The notes below the pieces were generated by a model. It was given only the letters and a program-made list of their open reading frames with translations. It searched no databases and was not told the origin of the DNA. DNA of 64,000 nucleotides. Source: JBKHXF01 sp046566145 (GTDB lineage Bacteria > Actinomycetota > Nitriliruptoria > Nitriliruptorales > Nitriliruptoraceae). Positions 53,165-63,185 of the stretch are shown here, piece by piece. The position numbers and the translations under genes were made by a program. Numbering within the stretch: position 1 is the stretch's first letter; each line of letters begins with the position of its first letter. The DNA is taken from the NCBI GenBank assembly GCA_046566145.1, contig JBKHXF010000030.1, forward strand, positions 62,001 through 126,000. Reading direction: 5' to 3'.

Positions 53165-53974
53165 GTGCCGTACGAGCTCGACGAGGTCGTCGCCGCCGTC
53201 GACGACGCGCTCGCCGGCTGGGAGGACCTGGCCGACGTCCTGCTCGCCGACGCCTCGACCGGCTGGGACACGCCGACGGGCTGCCCGGGCTGGTCCGTGC
53301 GTGACGTCCTCGCCCACGTCGTCGGGCTCGAGTCGGTCCTGCTCGGCGACCCCGCCCCGGATGCGGGCGAGCTCGCGGTCGGCGCGCCACCCCACGTCCG
53401 CGACGCGCTCGGCGTGCTGATGGAGTCCCACGTCGAGGCGCGCCGCAGCCGCGACGTCGGGGACGTCGTGGCCGAGCTGCACGACGTCGCGGCGCGCCGG
53501 CGGGCGCAGGTGCGGGGGCTCACGTCCCTCGACGACACGCTGGCCACGCCCTTCGGCGCGGACCAGGCCGCTGGCCGCATCCTGCCGATCCGCGTCTTCG
53601 ACCTGCACGCCCACGAGCTCGACGTCCGGCGCGCGCTGGCGCTGCCGTGGCGGCCGGACGGCGCGGCGCTCTCGGTGCTGCTCGACCGGGTCGAGCGCGG
53701 CGTCGCCCACCAGCTCTCGACCGCGCTCACCGACGAGGACCGGGCCGTGGCGCTGGTCGCCACCGACGCCGACTGGGCGTTCACGGTCGACCTGGCCGAC
53801 GGCTCGCGCGGCGGGAGGGACGCGGCCGCGATCGCCGCCGCCACGCTGGCGACCACGCGCGACGGGATCGTCGCCCTCGGCTGCGGACGCGCGGATGCCC
53901 CCACCGACATCGCCGTCACCGGCGACACGGACCTCGGCGTACGGGTCCTCGCCGACCTCGGCTTCACCCCGTGA
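53165..53974 (+). CDS. TIGR03083 / maleylpyruvate isomerase N-terminal (DinB-like) family protein
   Basis: A 269-residue protein with a DinB-like four-helix bundle. The family pattern TPTGCPGWSVRDVLAHVVGLESVLLG places a metal ligand H51 and E56; the second half of the site is H148-A-H150-E151-L-D153. Members include mycothiol-dependent maleylpyruvate isomerase; most are unassigned but thiol-linked. This suggests a mycothiol-type low-molecular-weight thiol, although mycothiol genes are not in the window. GTG 53165 follows GGGAG. Confidence 0.82.
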   Translation: MPYELDEVVAAVDDALAGWEDLADVLLADASTGWDTPTGCPGWSVRDVLAHVVGLESVLLGDPAPDAGELAVGAPPHVRDALGVLMESHVEARRSRDVGDVVAELHDVAARRRAQVRGLTSLDDTLATPFGADQAAGRILPIRVFDLHAHELDVRRALALPWRPDGAALSVLLDRVERGVAHQLSTALTDEDRAVALVATDADWAFTVDLADGSRGGRDAAAIAAATLATTRDGIVALGCGRADAPTDIAVTGDTDLGVRVLADLGFTP

Positions 53975-54519
53975 GCGCCGGCGAGCGCCCCGAGCGCGGG
54001 AGGGTCGGCACGCCGGTCGACACCGAGCGCCTCCCCGACCTGCTGCGACGCGACGTCGCCGGGGCGACGCGCGTGGTCCGCGGGGTCGTGGACGGCCTCG
54101 TGGGCGTGCGCCGCTCGATCCCGCGGACGCCGCCGGCGCCGGGACGCATCGTGCGGGCCTACGCGCCGTCCACCACGCGCGCCGCCGAGGTGTGGTCGGT
54201 GCTGTCGCTGCGCGACCGGCGGGCGCTCGCCGAGCACGCGCTGCGGGGCTCGCGTGGCCGGGACGCCGGCGCCGCCGCGGTGCTCGTCGACCTCGCCGCC
54301 CAGGCGCTCGCGCTGATGGGGATCGACGACCCGCTCGAGGAGCTCGACGTCGTCCCGCTCGGCATCGCGGTCGTCGCGCCGTACCTCGCCGCGTCGAACC
54401 TCCAGCTCACCCTGGAGCGCAACGCGCGGCTGCTCGCCCACCTCGGGCTGGCCGACTGGATGCCCGACACCGTGCGCCTGCAGGCCGCCGACCCGCCCCC
54501 CGCTGGTCCCACGGGCTGA
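53971..54519 (+). CDS. Hypothetical helical protein
   Basis: A 182-residue predicted all-helical cytoplasmic protein overlapping the TIGR03083 gene by GTGA. It contains a basic segment near 35-55 and a hydrophobic Ala/Leu-rich helix (VLVDLAAQALALMGIDD) but no signal, membrane or catalytic motif. No family is recognised. It forms a two-gene unit with its upstream neighbour. Confidence 0.6.
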   Translation: MSAGERPERGRVGTPVDTERLPDLLRRDVAGATRVVRGVVDGLVGVRRSIPRTPPAPGRIVRAYAPSTTRAAEVWSVLSLRDRRALAEHALRGSRGRDAGAAAVLVDLAAQALALMGIDDPLEELDVVPLGIAVVAPYLAASNLQLTLERNARLLAHLGLADWMPDTVRLQAADPPPAGPTG

Positions 54520-54751
54520 CCGGGGGTACGCTCTGCGCCCAGCCGCCCTCGTGGCGGCATCCGCGTGTCGTCGGACGCGTTCCCCACCACCCGCCGGCCG
54601 CACGGCGCCCCACATGAGACGCGCACCCGAGAGGTTCGGGCCGAGCGGCTCGGCAGGGACGTCGGCAGGCCACCGCCGGGGGACACCCGGCGCGCCAGAC
54701 CGCACCACCACCGCTGCCGCCGCCGGCGCGCGCAGCACGAGGAGCTCCACC
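54520..54751 (+). promoter_or_regulatory. rpmE promoter and candidate ribosomal leader
   Basis: A TACGCT -10-like box (54527-54532) would give a leader of about 210 nt before rpmE. It includes a GCCGAGC-G-GCTCGGC hairpin (54640-54654) and a second GC-rich stem near the ribosome site. L31 leaders are a recognised class of actinobacterial autoregulatory RNA; whether this one matches that model was not computed. Confidence 0.35.
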
Positions 54752-54958
54752 ATGAAGCAGGGCATCCACCCCGAGTACGTCACCACGACCGTGACCTGCT
54801 CCTGCGGCAACACCTTCACCACGGGTGGGACCGCGGAGAAGATCACCGTGGAGCTGTGCGACCAGTGCCACCCGTTCTACACCGGCAAGCAGAAGCTGGT
54901 GGACACCGGTGGCCGCGTCGACCGCTTCAAGCGGCGCATGGAGAAGGCCAAGCAGTGA
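54752..54958 (+). CDS. rpmE: 50S ribosomal protein L31, zinc form
   Basis: A 68-residue bL31 protein of the ribosomal central protuberance and bridge. Zinc cysteines C16, C18, C36 and C39 are all present, which distinguishes the zinc-replete form from the C-minus paralogue induced on zinc starvation. ATG 54752 follows a GAGGAG site. Order rho-rpmE-prfA is standard in actinobacteria, here with DUF1385 and other genes interposed. Confidence 0.97.
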   Translation: MKQGIHPEYVTTTVTCSCGNTFTTGGTAEKITVELCDQCHPFYTGKQKLVDTGGRVDRFKRRMEKAKQ

Positions 54959-55154
54959 CGTCCCGCGTCGCCCGGCCCCCGCGGCCAGCGACGCGCGCAC
55001 ACCGCGACCACGCCCCCGGCACCTGCCGGGGGCGTCGTCGTACCCGCCGCCGCCCCGGCGCTCACCGGCTGAGGGCGCGGCGTCGCGCCACCCGTCCGGC
55101 GCTACCGTGGCGCCGGACCCCTCCCGTCCCCGTGCCAAGACCCGAGGCCACGCC

Positions 55155-56210
55155 GTGAGCGACGACGCCGAGCACCCCGAGCTGGCGCCCCACTACTACG
55201 GCGGGCAGGCCTGCATCGAGGGCGTGATGATGCGCGGCAGGGACACCTGGGCCGTCGCCGTGCGCCAGCCCGACGCGACCATCTGGGTCGAGACCCACCC
55301 CGTCTCCGACTTCGTGCAGCGGCACCCGGCGTTCTCCCGGCCGATGCTGCGCGGCATCCACGCGCTCGGCGACTCCCTCTCCATCGGGATGAAGGCCCTG
55401 CGGATCTCCGCGGAGAAGGCCATGGGGGAGGAGGACGAGGAGCTTCCCTCGGCGGCCATGGGCGCGTCGATGCTCCTCGCGCTGACCCTGTTCATCGGGC
55501 TGTTCATCTTCCTGCCCTCGGCGGGCACGAAGGTCGTCGACCGGTTCCTGTTCGACGGGGCGATGGGCGACGGCGCGGTGTTCCACCTCGTCGAGTCGGT
55601 GGCCCGCATCGCGATCTTCCTCGCCTACCTGTCGCTCGTGTCGCTGCTCGCCGACATCCGGCGGACCTTCCAGTACCACGGGGCCGAGCACAAGACGATC
55701 GCGGCGTGGGAGCACGGCGAGGTCCTCACCCCCGAGAACGTCGACCGCTACTCGACCATCCACGTCCGGTGCGGCACGAACTTCCTCATCATGGTGATGC
55801 TGCTCGCGCTCGTGGTCTACACGGTCGCCGGCGTCATCGTGCAGCCGCCGGAGGGCGCCGGGTTCGGGGTCGCCGTCGGCTACCACGTCGCCCTGCGGGT
55901 GGTGCTGCTGCCGGTGGTCGCCGGGCTCGCCTACGAGGGGCTGCGCCTCGGTGCGCGACGCGGTGACGACCCGCTGGTGAAGGCCCTCGTCCAGCCCGGC
56001 CTGTGGCTGCAGCGCATCACGACCCGCCAGCCGGACCGCACCCAGATCGAGGTGGCCATCCGCGCCTTCGAGGCGGTCGTGCCGCTCGAGGCACGTGGCG
56101 AGCGGATGTCGACCGGCCTGCCGAGCACCGTGGTCGGACCGCAGGCCCACCTCGTCGCCGGCGGCCCGCCGGCGCCGGACGGCACCCTGGAGCCGACCGA
56201 GGGCGCGTAG
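55155..56210 (+). CDS. DUF1385 membrane protein (YqhQ family)
   Basis: A 351-residue polytopic protein. The N-terminal YYGGQACIEGVMMRG (14-28) and the central FQYHGAEHKTI and HVRCGTNF motifs, with conserved His, Glu and Cys, are diagnostic of DUF1385, which has a putative metal site. There are four to five membrane helices. The function is unknown, but the gene precedes prfA in many bacteria. The GTG start at 55155 has an upstream TACCGT box near 55103. Confidence 0.93.
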   Translation: MSDDAEHPELAPHYYGGQACIEGVMMRGRDTWAVAVRQPDATIWVETHPVSDFVQRHPAFSRPMLRGIHALGDSLSIGMKALRISAEKAMGEEDEELPSAAMGASMLLALTLFIGLFIFLPSAGTKVVDRFLFDGAMGDGAVFHLVESVARIAIFLAYLSLVSLLADIRRTFQYHGAEHKTIAAWEHGEVLTPENVDRYSTIHVRCGTNFLIMVMLLALVVYTVAGVIVQPPEGAGFGVAVGYHVALRVVLLPVVAGLAYEGLRLGARRGDDPLVKALVQPGLWLQRITTRQPDRTQIEVAIRAFEAVVPLEARGERMSTGLPSTVVGPQAHLVAGGPPAPDGTLEPTEGA

Positions 56211-56272
56211 CGGCCGGGCCCGCGCCGCTGCCGGCGCCGCCCGTCCGCCCACCCGCGACCCCCGAGTCCCCG

Positions 56273-57384
<1,112 letters not shown>

Positions 57385-57388
<4 letters not shown>

Positions 57389-58272
57389 GCCCCGCCACCC
57401 TCGCCGAGCTCGTCGAGCAGCACGCCGCCACCCTCGAGCGCGCGGGGGTCGACAGCCCGCGCGTCGACGCGGAGCTGCTCGCCTGCCACGTCACCGGGCT
57501 GAGCCGGAGCGCCCTGCGCACCGCCGGCGCGCCGGCGGCGGAGCAGGCCGACCGCCTGGCGGCCCTCGTCCGCCGGCGCGCCGCGCGCGAGCCGCTGCAG
57601 CACCTCACCGGCGAGGCCTGGTTCCGCGAGCTGACGCTCTCGGTGCGGCCCGGGGTGTTCGTGCCCCGCCCGGAGACCGAGGTCGTCGCGGGGCTCGCCA
57701 TCGACGCGGCGCGCGCCGCCGGCGACACGCCGGTGGTCGTCGACCTGTGCACCGGGACCGGCGCGATCGCGCTCGCGGTCGCCACCGAGGTGCCCGGGGC
57801 CCGCGTCACCGCGGTCGACCGCTCGCCCGACGCGGCTGCGCTCGCCCGTCACAACCTCGCCGAGCTCCACGCGGGCCACGCCGGGGTCCGTGGGCCCGCC
57901 GCCGGCGCGACCGTCGAGGTGCTCGAGGGCGACCTGTACGACGCCCTGCCCGACGGGCTGCGCGGCCACGTCGACGTGCTCGTCTCCAACCCGCCGTACC
58001 TGCCCGAGTCCGACCGCGGGACGCTCGCTCCCGAGGTCGACGCCGACCCCGAGACCGCGCTGTACGCCGGGCCCGACGGGCTCGAGGTCGTGCACCGGCT
58101 GCTCGCGGACGCCCACGTCTGGCTGCGTCGCGGCGGGACGCTCGTGCTGGAGCTCGACCCGCGTTCCGCCGATCGCGCGGTCGCCGCCGGGGTGCGGTAC
58201 GGGCTGCTGGAGGTCAGTACCGTCGCGGACCTCACCGGCACCACCAGGGCGCTGGTCGCCCGCCGCCCCTGA
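57385..58272 (+). CDS. prmC: Release-factor glutamine methyltransferase PrmC
   Basis: A 295-residue SAM-dependent methyltransferase that N5-methylates the GGQ glutamine of release factors. An N-terminal five-helix domain binds the factor. The SAM loop VVDLCTGTGAIALAV is followed by the catalytic NPPY in DVLVSNPPYLPES. It is translated from within the prfA stop codon (GTGA). Confidence 0.95.
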
Positions 58273-58349
58273 CCGCCCGGGGCGCGGTCCGAACCCTCCG
58301 GCCATGCGACCCGCGACGCCCCGACGCAGCTCACCGAGGCACCCCAGAC

Positions 58350-59123
58350 ATGAGCGCCGACGCCACCACCCCCGAGGTCCCCGAGCACACCGCGTCCGTC
58401 GTCGTCGACGCGACCGGCGAGGACCCCGCCGAGGCGATCGCCACGGCCGCCGGCGCGCTGCGCGAGGGCCGACTCGTGGTCGCCCCGACCGACACCGTCT
58501 ACGGCGTGCTCGCCGACGCGTTCTCGACGACCGGGACGCGCCGGGTGTTCGGGGCGAAGCGTCGCTCGCGTCGCTTCCCGCTGCCGGTGCTGGTGCGCTC
58601 GCAGAAGCAGCTGCCGGGACTCGTCACGCTGGTGCCGGAGACGGCCGAGCGCCTCATGGCCGCCTACTGGCCCGGTCCGCTCACCATCGTCCTGCCGCGC
58701 GACCCGAACCTCCTCTGGGACCTCGGCGACGACGAGGGCGTGGTGGCGGTCCGGATGCCGCTCGACGAGGTCACCCTCGCCCTGGTCCGTGCCGTCGGTC
58801 CCCTCGCCTGCACCAGCGCGAACCTCTCCGGGCAGGCGCCGGCGACGACCGTCGAGAACGCCCGGCAGCAGCTCGGCGACCAGGTCGCCGTCTACGTCGA
58901 CGGCGGGACCCGACACGGCACGCCCGTGTCGACCGTGGTCGACCTGACGCGGGCCGAGCCCGTGGTCCTGCGCTCCGGGCCGCTCGAGGACGAGGAGGTC
59001 CTCGCGGTCGCCCGCGGCGAGCTCGATCCGCTCGAGGTCGTCACCGGCCAGGCCGTCACCGACGTCGTCGCGCCCGACCCCGACGACCTCCGCGCCGACC
59101 CTCCCGACGAGGTGACCTCGTGA
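58350..59123 (+). CDS. Threonylcarbamoyl-AMP synthase (Sua5/YciO/YrdC)
   Basis: A 257-residue YrdC-domain protein making threonylcarbamoyl-AMP for tRNA t6A37. APTDTVYGVLADA and the KRRSRRFPLPVLV segment form the ATP/bicarbonate pocket; CTSANLSGQ binds threonine. The C-terminal 60 residues are acidic and not a full Sua5 domain. It corresponds to Rv1301 between prmC and wecA in M. tuberculosis. Confidence 0.94.
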   Translation: MSADATTPEVPEHTASVVVDATGEDPAEAIATAAGALREGRLVVAPTDTVYGVLADAFSTTGTRRVFGAKRRSRRFPLPVLVRSQKQLPGLVTLVPETAERLMAAYWPGPLTIVLPRDPNLLWDLGDDEGVVAVRMPLDEVTLALVRAVGPLACTSANLSGQAPATTVENARQQLGDQVAVYVDGGTRHGTPVSTVVDLTRAEPVVLRSGPLEDEEVLAVARGELDPLEVVTGQAVTDVVAPDPDDLRADPPDEVTS

Positions 59124-59785
59124 CGGAGCGGGAGCACCTCGGGGCGACCCTGTTCGGCGCGGGCCCCAGCCCGGACCTCGGCCCACGTCCGGGCGACCAC
59201 GTCGTCGAGATCGAGGTCGTCTGCACCGGCAACATCGCCCGCAGCCCGCTCGGGATGGCGATGCTCGACGCCGAGGCACGCCGGCGGATCGGTCCCGACG
59301 CCCCGGTGTGGGTCCGGTCGAGCGGTATCCACGGGCTCGCCGGACAGCCGGCGGTCGAGCAGTCGCGCTCCCAGGCGGCGCAACGCGGGCTCGACCTCTC
59401 CGCGCACCGTGGCAGCGTGCTCGAGCCGGAGCTCATCCTGCGCGCGGACCTCGTGCTGACGATGACCGAGTCGCAACGCGGCAAGGTCGTCCGTCGCGCG
59501 CCGAAGGCGCACAACCGGGTCTTCACGGTCCTCGAGCTGGCGCGGCTGTGCGCCGCGCTCAAGCCGATCGACGAGGCGATCTCCCCGAGGGACCGCGTCC
59601 ACCTGCTCACGCGGCTCGCCTACGGGGCACGCGCCTACGTGGAGCGTCCGGCGGGCACGGAGGACATCGCCGACCCCTACGGGCGCCCCGACGAGGCCTA
59701 CGTGCGGGTGGGGGAGCAGCTCGACGCGGCCGTCGCGACCATCGCCCCCCAGCTGTTCGGCTGGCTCCCCGGCGACCCGCGCTGA
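59120..59785 (+). CDS. Low-molecular-weight protein-tyrosine phosphatase
   Basis: A 221-residue enzyme of the LMW-PTP/Wzb family. The P-loop is C35-TGNIA-R41 followed by SPL, and the general acid is in DIADPYGRPDEAY. An N-terminal extension of about 28 residues is unusual. It overlaps the Sua5 gene by GTGA and lies two genes before wecA-like, so control of polysaccharide initiation by dephosphorylation is a reasonable guess. No cognate kinase is in the window. Confidence 0.88.
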   Translation: MTEREHLGATLFGAGPSPDLGPRPGDHVVEIEVVCTGNIARSPLGMAMLDAEARRRIGPDAPVWVRSSGIHGLAGQPAVEQSRSQAAQRGLDLSAHRGSVLEPELILRADLVLTMTESQRGKVVRRAPKAHNRVFTVLELARLCAALKPIDEAISPRDRVHLLTRLAYGARAYVERPAGTEDIADPYGRPDEAYVRVGEQLDAAVATIAPQLFGWLPGDPR

Positions 59786-59820
59786 CCCACGCGAACGGGC
59801 TCCTCCGGGGCTCCCACCGG

Positions 59821-59826
59821 TAGGCT
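59821..59826 (+). promoter_or_regulatory. Candidate -10 of glyA
   Basis: TAGGCT lies immediately upstream of an in-frame GTG at 59828, and its position argues that translation starts further on at GTG 59870, leaving a leader of about 37 nt. Confidence 0.35.
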
Positions 59827-59869
59827 CGTGGCACCCGTCCGCCCCCGTGTCACGAACAGGGCCACATCC

Positions 59870-61138
59870 GTGTCGCACTTCTACGGACCCGACGCCGCCG
59901 CCCTCGAGGCCACCGACCCCGAGGTCGCCGCGTTCCTGCGCACCGAGGTCGAGCGCCAGACCTCGAAGCTGCAGCTCATCGCGAGCGAGAACTTCGCCTC
60001 CCCGGCCGTCATGACCGCCACGGGCTCCGTCCTGACCAACAAGTACGCCGAGGGCTACCCGGGCAGGCGCTACTACGGCGGCTGTGGCGAGGCCGTCGAC
60101 CCGATCGAGCAGCTCGCCATCGACCGGGCCAAGCAGCTCTTCGGGGCCGACCACGCCAACGTCCAGCCACACTCCGGCGCCAGCGCGAACTTCGCGACCT
60201 ACTTCGCCACCGTGTCGCCGGGCGACACCGTGCTGGCGATGTCGCTGCCCGACGGTGGCCACCTCACCCACGGCATGCGGCTGAACTTCTCGGGCAAGTG
60301 GTTCGACGTCGTGCCCTACGGCGTCGACCGCGAGACCGAGCGCATCGACATGGACCAGGTCCGTGCGCTCGCGCTCGAGCACCGGCCGAAGCTCATCGTC
60401 GCCGGCTGGTCCGCGTACCCGCGCGAGCTCGACTTCGAGGCCTTCCGCGCCATCGCCGACGAGGTCGACGCGGTGCTGTGGTGCGACGCCGCCCACTTCA
60501 TCGGGCTGGTGGCCGCCGGCGTGCACGCGAGCCCGGTGCCCTGGTGCGACATCGTCACGTTCACGACGCACAAGACCCTGCGCGGTCCGCGCGGCGCCAT
60601 CATCCTCACCAACGAGCAGTGGGCGACGCCGATCGACAAGGCCGTCTTCCCCGGCACGCAGGGCGGCCCGCTCGAGCACGTCGTCGCCGCGAAGGCCGTC
60701 GCACTGAAGGAGGCGCTCGACCCGTCCTTCAAGGAGTACGGGCAGCTCATCCTCGACGACATCCGGGCGCTCGCGACCGGGCTCGCCGAGCGCGGCTACC
60801 GCATCACCTCCGGCGGCACCGACACGCACCTGTTCCTCGCGGACGTCACCGCGAAGGACCCGGAGCTCACCGGCGCCATCGCCGAGCAGCGCTGCGACGC
60901 CGCCGGGATCGTGCTGAACAAGAACGGCATCCCCTTCGACCCCAACCCGCCGATGGTGACCTCCGGCATCCGCGCCGGCGGCTCGCTGGTCGCCAGCCAG
61001 GGCATGGGGCCGGACGAGATGACGCGCATCGCCGGGTTCATCGACCGGGCCATCACCGGCTCGGACGCCGACCGCGAGTCGGTCCGCGGCGAGGTCGCCG
61101 AGCTCGTCGCGCAGTTCCCCCCGTACCCGGCCGAGTAG
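59870..61138 (+). CDS. glyA: Serine hydroxymethyltransferase
   Basis: A 422-residue PLP enzyme converting serine and tetrahydrofolate to glycine and methylene-tetrahydrofolate. IASENFASPAVM and YAEGYPGRRYYGG are N-terminal signatures; the PLP lysine is K235 in TTHKTLRGPRG. GTG 59870 is preferred over 59828, whose 14 extra residues overlap the -10. The stop codon is part of the TAGGAG ribosome site of the next gene. Confidence 0.96.
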   Translation: MSHFYGPDAAALEATDPEVAAFLRTEVERQTSKLQLIASENFASPAVMTATGSVLTNKYAEGYPGRRYYGGCGEAVDPIEQLAIDRAKQLFGADHANVQPHSGASANFATYFATVSPGDTVLAMSLPDGGHLTHGMRLNFSGKWFDVVPYGVDRETERIDMDQVRALALEHRPKLIVAGWSAYPRELDFEAFRAIADEVDAVLWCDAAHFIGLVAAGVHASPVPWCDIVTFTTHKTLRGPRGAIILTNEQWATPIDKAVFPGTQGGPLEHVVAAKAVALKEALDPSFKEYGQLILDDIRALATGLAERGYRITSGGTDTHLFLADVTAKDPELTGAIAEQRCDAAGIVLNKNGIPFDPNPPMVTSGIRAGGSLVASQGMGPDEMTRIAGFIDRAITGSDADRESVRGEVAELVAQFPPYPAE

Positions 61139-61145
61139 GAGCCAC

Positions 61146-62291
61146 GTGCCGGCCTACGTCGTCGTCGCCGTCGTCGCCGCGGTCGTCACCGCGGTGGTGA
61201 CGCCGCTGGTGGGCGCGTTCGCGCGCCGCATCGGGGCGATCGACGTGCCGGCCGACCCCCGGCGCGTGCACCGCGAGCCGGTGCCCACGATGGGTGGCCT
61301 CGGGATGCTCGCCGGTGTGCTGGCGGCGCTGACTGCCGCGGCGCTCCTGCCGAGCTTCCGCGAGCTGTTCACCACCTCGTCCGAGCCGTTGGGCATCCTC
61401 GTCGGCGTCCTGGTCATCGCCCTCGTCGGCGTCGCCGACGACCTGCGCGGCCTGCCCCCGTCGATCAAGCTCGCCGGCCAGATGCTCGCGGCGCTCGGGC
61501 CCGTGCTCTTCGGTGTCCAGCTCGTCTACGCGTGGATCCCGGGCCTCGAGCTCGTGACCCTCTCGGCCGACCTCGGCGTGCCGCTCACCGTGCTCGCGAT
61601 GCTCGCGATGATCAACGCCGTGAACCTCATCGACGGGCTCGACGGGCTCGCGGCCGGCGTCGTCGCCATCGCCGCGATCGCGTTCTTCGCGTTCGTCACG
61701 GTCTCCGGCGGCGCCGGCATCGCCGAGTCGATCCCGACGTCGGCGCCGCTGGTCGCCGCCATCCTCGTCGGCGTGACCACCGGCTTCCTGCTGCACAACT
61801 TCCACCCGGCCCGCATCTTCATGGGTGACACCGGGGCGATGATGCTCGGCCTGCTGCTGGCCTCGGCCGGCATCTCCTACGTCGGCCGCTCGACCGCGCC
61901 GAGCTACGCGGACTTCGCCGGGTCCGTGCCGCTGCTCATCCCCGGGCTGGTGCTCGCCATCCCCTTCGTCGACACGGCCTTCGCCGTGGCGCGTCGCGCC
62001 TACCGGCGACAGTCGATCACCGTGGCCGACAAGGGCCACCTCCACCACCTGCTGATCGCGTTCGGCCACTCGCACCGCCGAGCCGTGATGGTGCTGTGGT
62101 ACTGGTCGGCCGTGCTGGCCGTCGCGACGGTCATGTGGTCGGTGCTCGGTCCCGCGGAGCTGGTGGCCGGTGTGTCGACCGCCATCCTCGTCGGCGTGCT
62201 GCTCACCGCCGCCGGCGTGCGCCGCGGCCACCGCGAGTCCGCCGTGGACGACGTCCTCGAGGCCACCGTCAGGCAGGCCGCCGGCCGCTGA
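61146..62291 (+). CDS. wecA: Polyprenyl-phosphate N-acetylhexosamine-1-phosphate transferase (WecA/TagO family)
   Basis: A 381-residue polytopic transferase with about ten to eleven helices. It attaches a sugar-1-phosphate from a UDP-sugar to decaprenyl phosphate, starting cell-wall linkage glycans. Motifs are VGVADDLRGLPP (catalytic aspartates), NAVNLIDGLDGLA, FMGDTGAM and the HLHHLL histidines. It begins 7 bp after glyA and lies just before the atp genes, as Rv1302 does. Role as linkage-unit starter is inferred from that orthology. Confidence 0.94.
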   Translation: MPAYVVVAVVAAVVTAVVTPLVGAFARRIGAIDVPADPRRVHREPVPTMGGLGMLAGVLAALTAAALLPSFRELFTTSSEPLGILVGVLVIALVGVADDLRGLPPSIKLAGQMLAALGPVLFGVQLVYAWIPGLELVTLSADLGVPLTVLAMLAMINAVNLIDGLDGLAAGVVAIAAIAFFAFVTVSGGAGIAESIPTSAPLVAAILVGVTTGFLLHNFHPARIFMGDTGAMMLGLLLASAGISYVGRSTAPSYADFAGSVPLLIPGLVLAIPFVDTAFAVARRAYRRQSITVADKGHLHHLLIAFGHSHRRAVMVLWYWSAVLAVATVMWSVLGPAELVAGVSTAILVGVLLTAAGVRRGHRESAVDDVLEATVRQAAGR

Positions 62292-62323
62292 CCGCGCGGC
62301 CCCGCCGTGCCGGCGGCGCGGCT

Positions 62324-62353
62324 TTGGCCGACCTGCGCCGAGGTTGGTAGCGT
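62324..62353 (+). promoter_or_regulatory. Predicted promoter of the atp operon
   Basis: TTGGCC at 62324-62329 and TAGCGT at 62348-62353 are 18 bp apart, and the AtpI-like ATG is 10 nt after the -10 box, so the message has almost no leader. Confidence 0.55.
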
Positions 62354-62363
62354 GCGCCCCGCC

Positions 62364-62618
62364 ATGGACGACCGCGACCGCCAGTTCCGCCGTGAGACCT
62401 GGGCTGACCTGGACCGCGGGTGGACCTCGAGCTTCGAACTCCTCACCGCCACCGGCGTGTGGATGGGGATCGGGTGGCTCCTGGACCGCTGGTTGGGAAC
62501 GGCGCCGTGGCTCCTCGCTTGCGGCGCGGTGCTGGGCTTCTCGCTCGGGACCTACCTGATCTTCCTGCGAGCCGAGGAGCAGGGTCGGGCCGAGGAGGCC
62601 AAGCGCCCGCGCCTGTAG
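62364..62618 (+). CDS. AtpI/AtpZ-like ATP synthase accessory protein
   Basis: An 84-residue protein with two membrane helices (about 26-46 and 50-70) and a charged N-terminus (MDDRDRQFRRETWADLD). The SFELLTATGVWMGIGWLLDRWLGTAPW segment matches the small AtpZ/AtpI-type assembly or Mg-transport proteins encoded ahead of atpB. Its near-leaderless promoter makes it the first gene of the operon. Confidence 0.82.
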   Translation: MDDRDRQFRRETWADLDRGWTSSFELLTATGVWMGIGWLLDRWLGTAPWLLACGAVLGFSLGTYLIFLRAEEQGRAEEAKRPRL

Positions 62619-62723
62619 CGGACGCCGAACCACCGCCCTTCGCCGCACCCCGCACGTCGCAACGCACCACCCACGCTCCACGTCGCGCACGCCCCCCGCG
62701 CCCCGCCACCCCCAGGACGCACC

Positions 62724-63185
62724 GTGCAGCCCACCACGCCGCCCGTGCCGCGTGACCACGAGGTCACGATGGCCCGCGCCGGCGTGCGCACCGGGGTGCT
62801 CGCCGCCGTCCCGATCGTGGCGCTGTCGTTCGTCCTGCGTGGCGTCACCGGCGGGCTCACCGCCCTCGTGAGCGCGCTCGCCATCCTCGGCCTCACGGCC
62901 GGCTCCGCCGTCGCCTCGTCCTGGGCGGCGCGCTTCGGCCCGGCCGTGCTGCAGGCCGTGACCCTCGGTGGCGCGCTGCTGCGCCTCGCCCTCTACGGCC
63001 TGCTCGCGGCGCTGCTGCGCCCGGTCGCCGACGGGGTCGCGCTCGCGCTGACCGTCCCCGCGCTCGTCATCGTCGTGCTGGTCGCCGAGGTCCGCGTGGC
63101 CCTGGCGCACCAGCCCCTCTGGTGGGTCCAGCCCGAGCTGGCCGCCACCCCCGGCTCCCACGCTGACCGAAAGGACCGCGCGTGA
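62724..63185 (+). CDS. Integral membrane protein of the ATP synthase I-like type
   Basis: A 153-residue protein from GTG 62724 with about four membrane helices in residues 20-128 and a short polar C-terminus. It occupies the position of Rv1303, directly before atpB, and its stop overlaps the atpB start by GTGA. Sequence similarity in this small family is weak, so the assignment relies on context and topology. Confidence 0.78.
   Translation: MQPTTPPVPRDHEVTMARAGVRTGVLAAVPIVALSFVLRGVTGGLTALVSALAILGLTAGSAVASSWAARFGPAVLQAVTLGGALLRLALYGLLAALLRPVADGVALALTVPALVIVVLVAEVRVALAHQPLWWVQPELAATPGSHADRKDRA

Noticed and set aside
59786..59870. Glycine riboswitch before glyA.
   Set aside because: The leader is only about 37 nt from the likely start site, too short for either aptamer.
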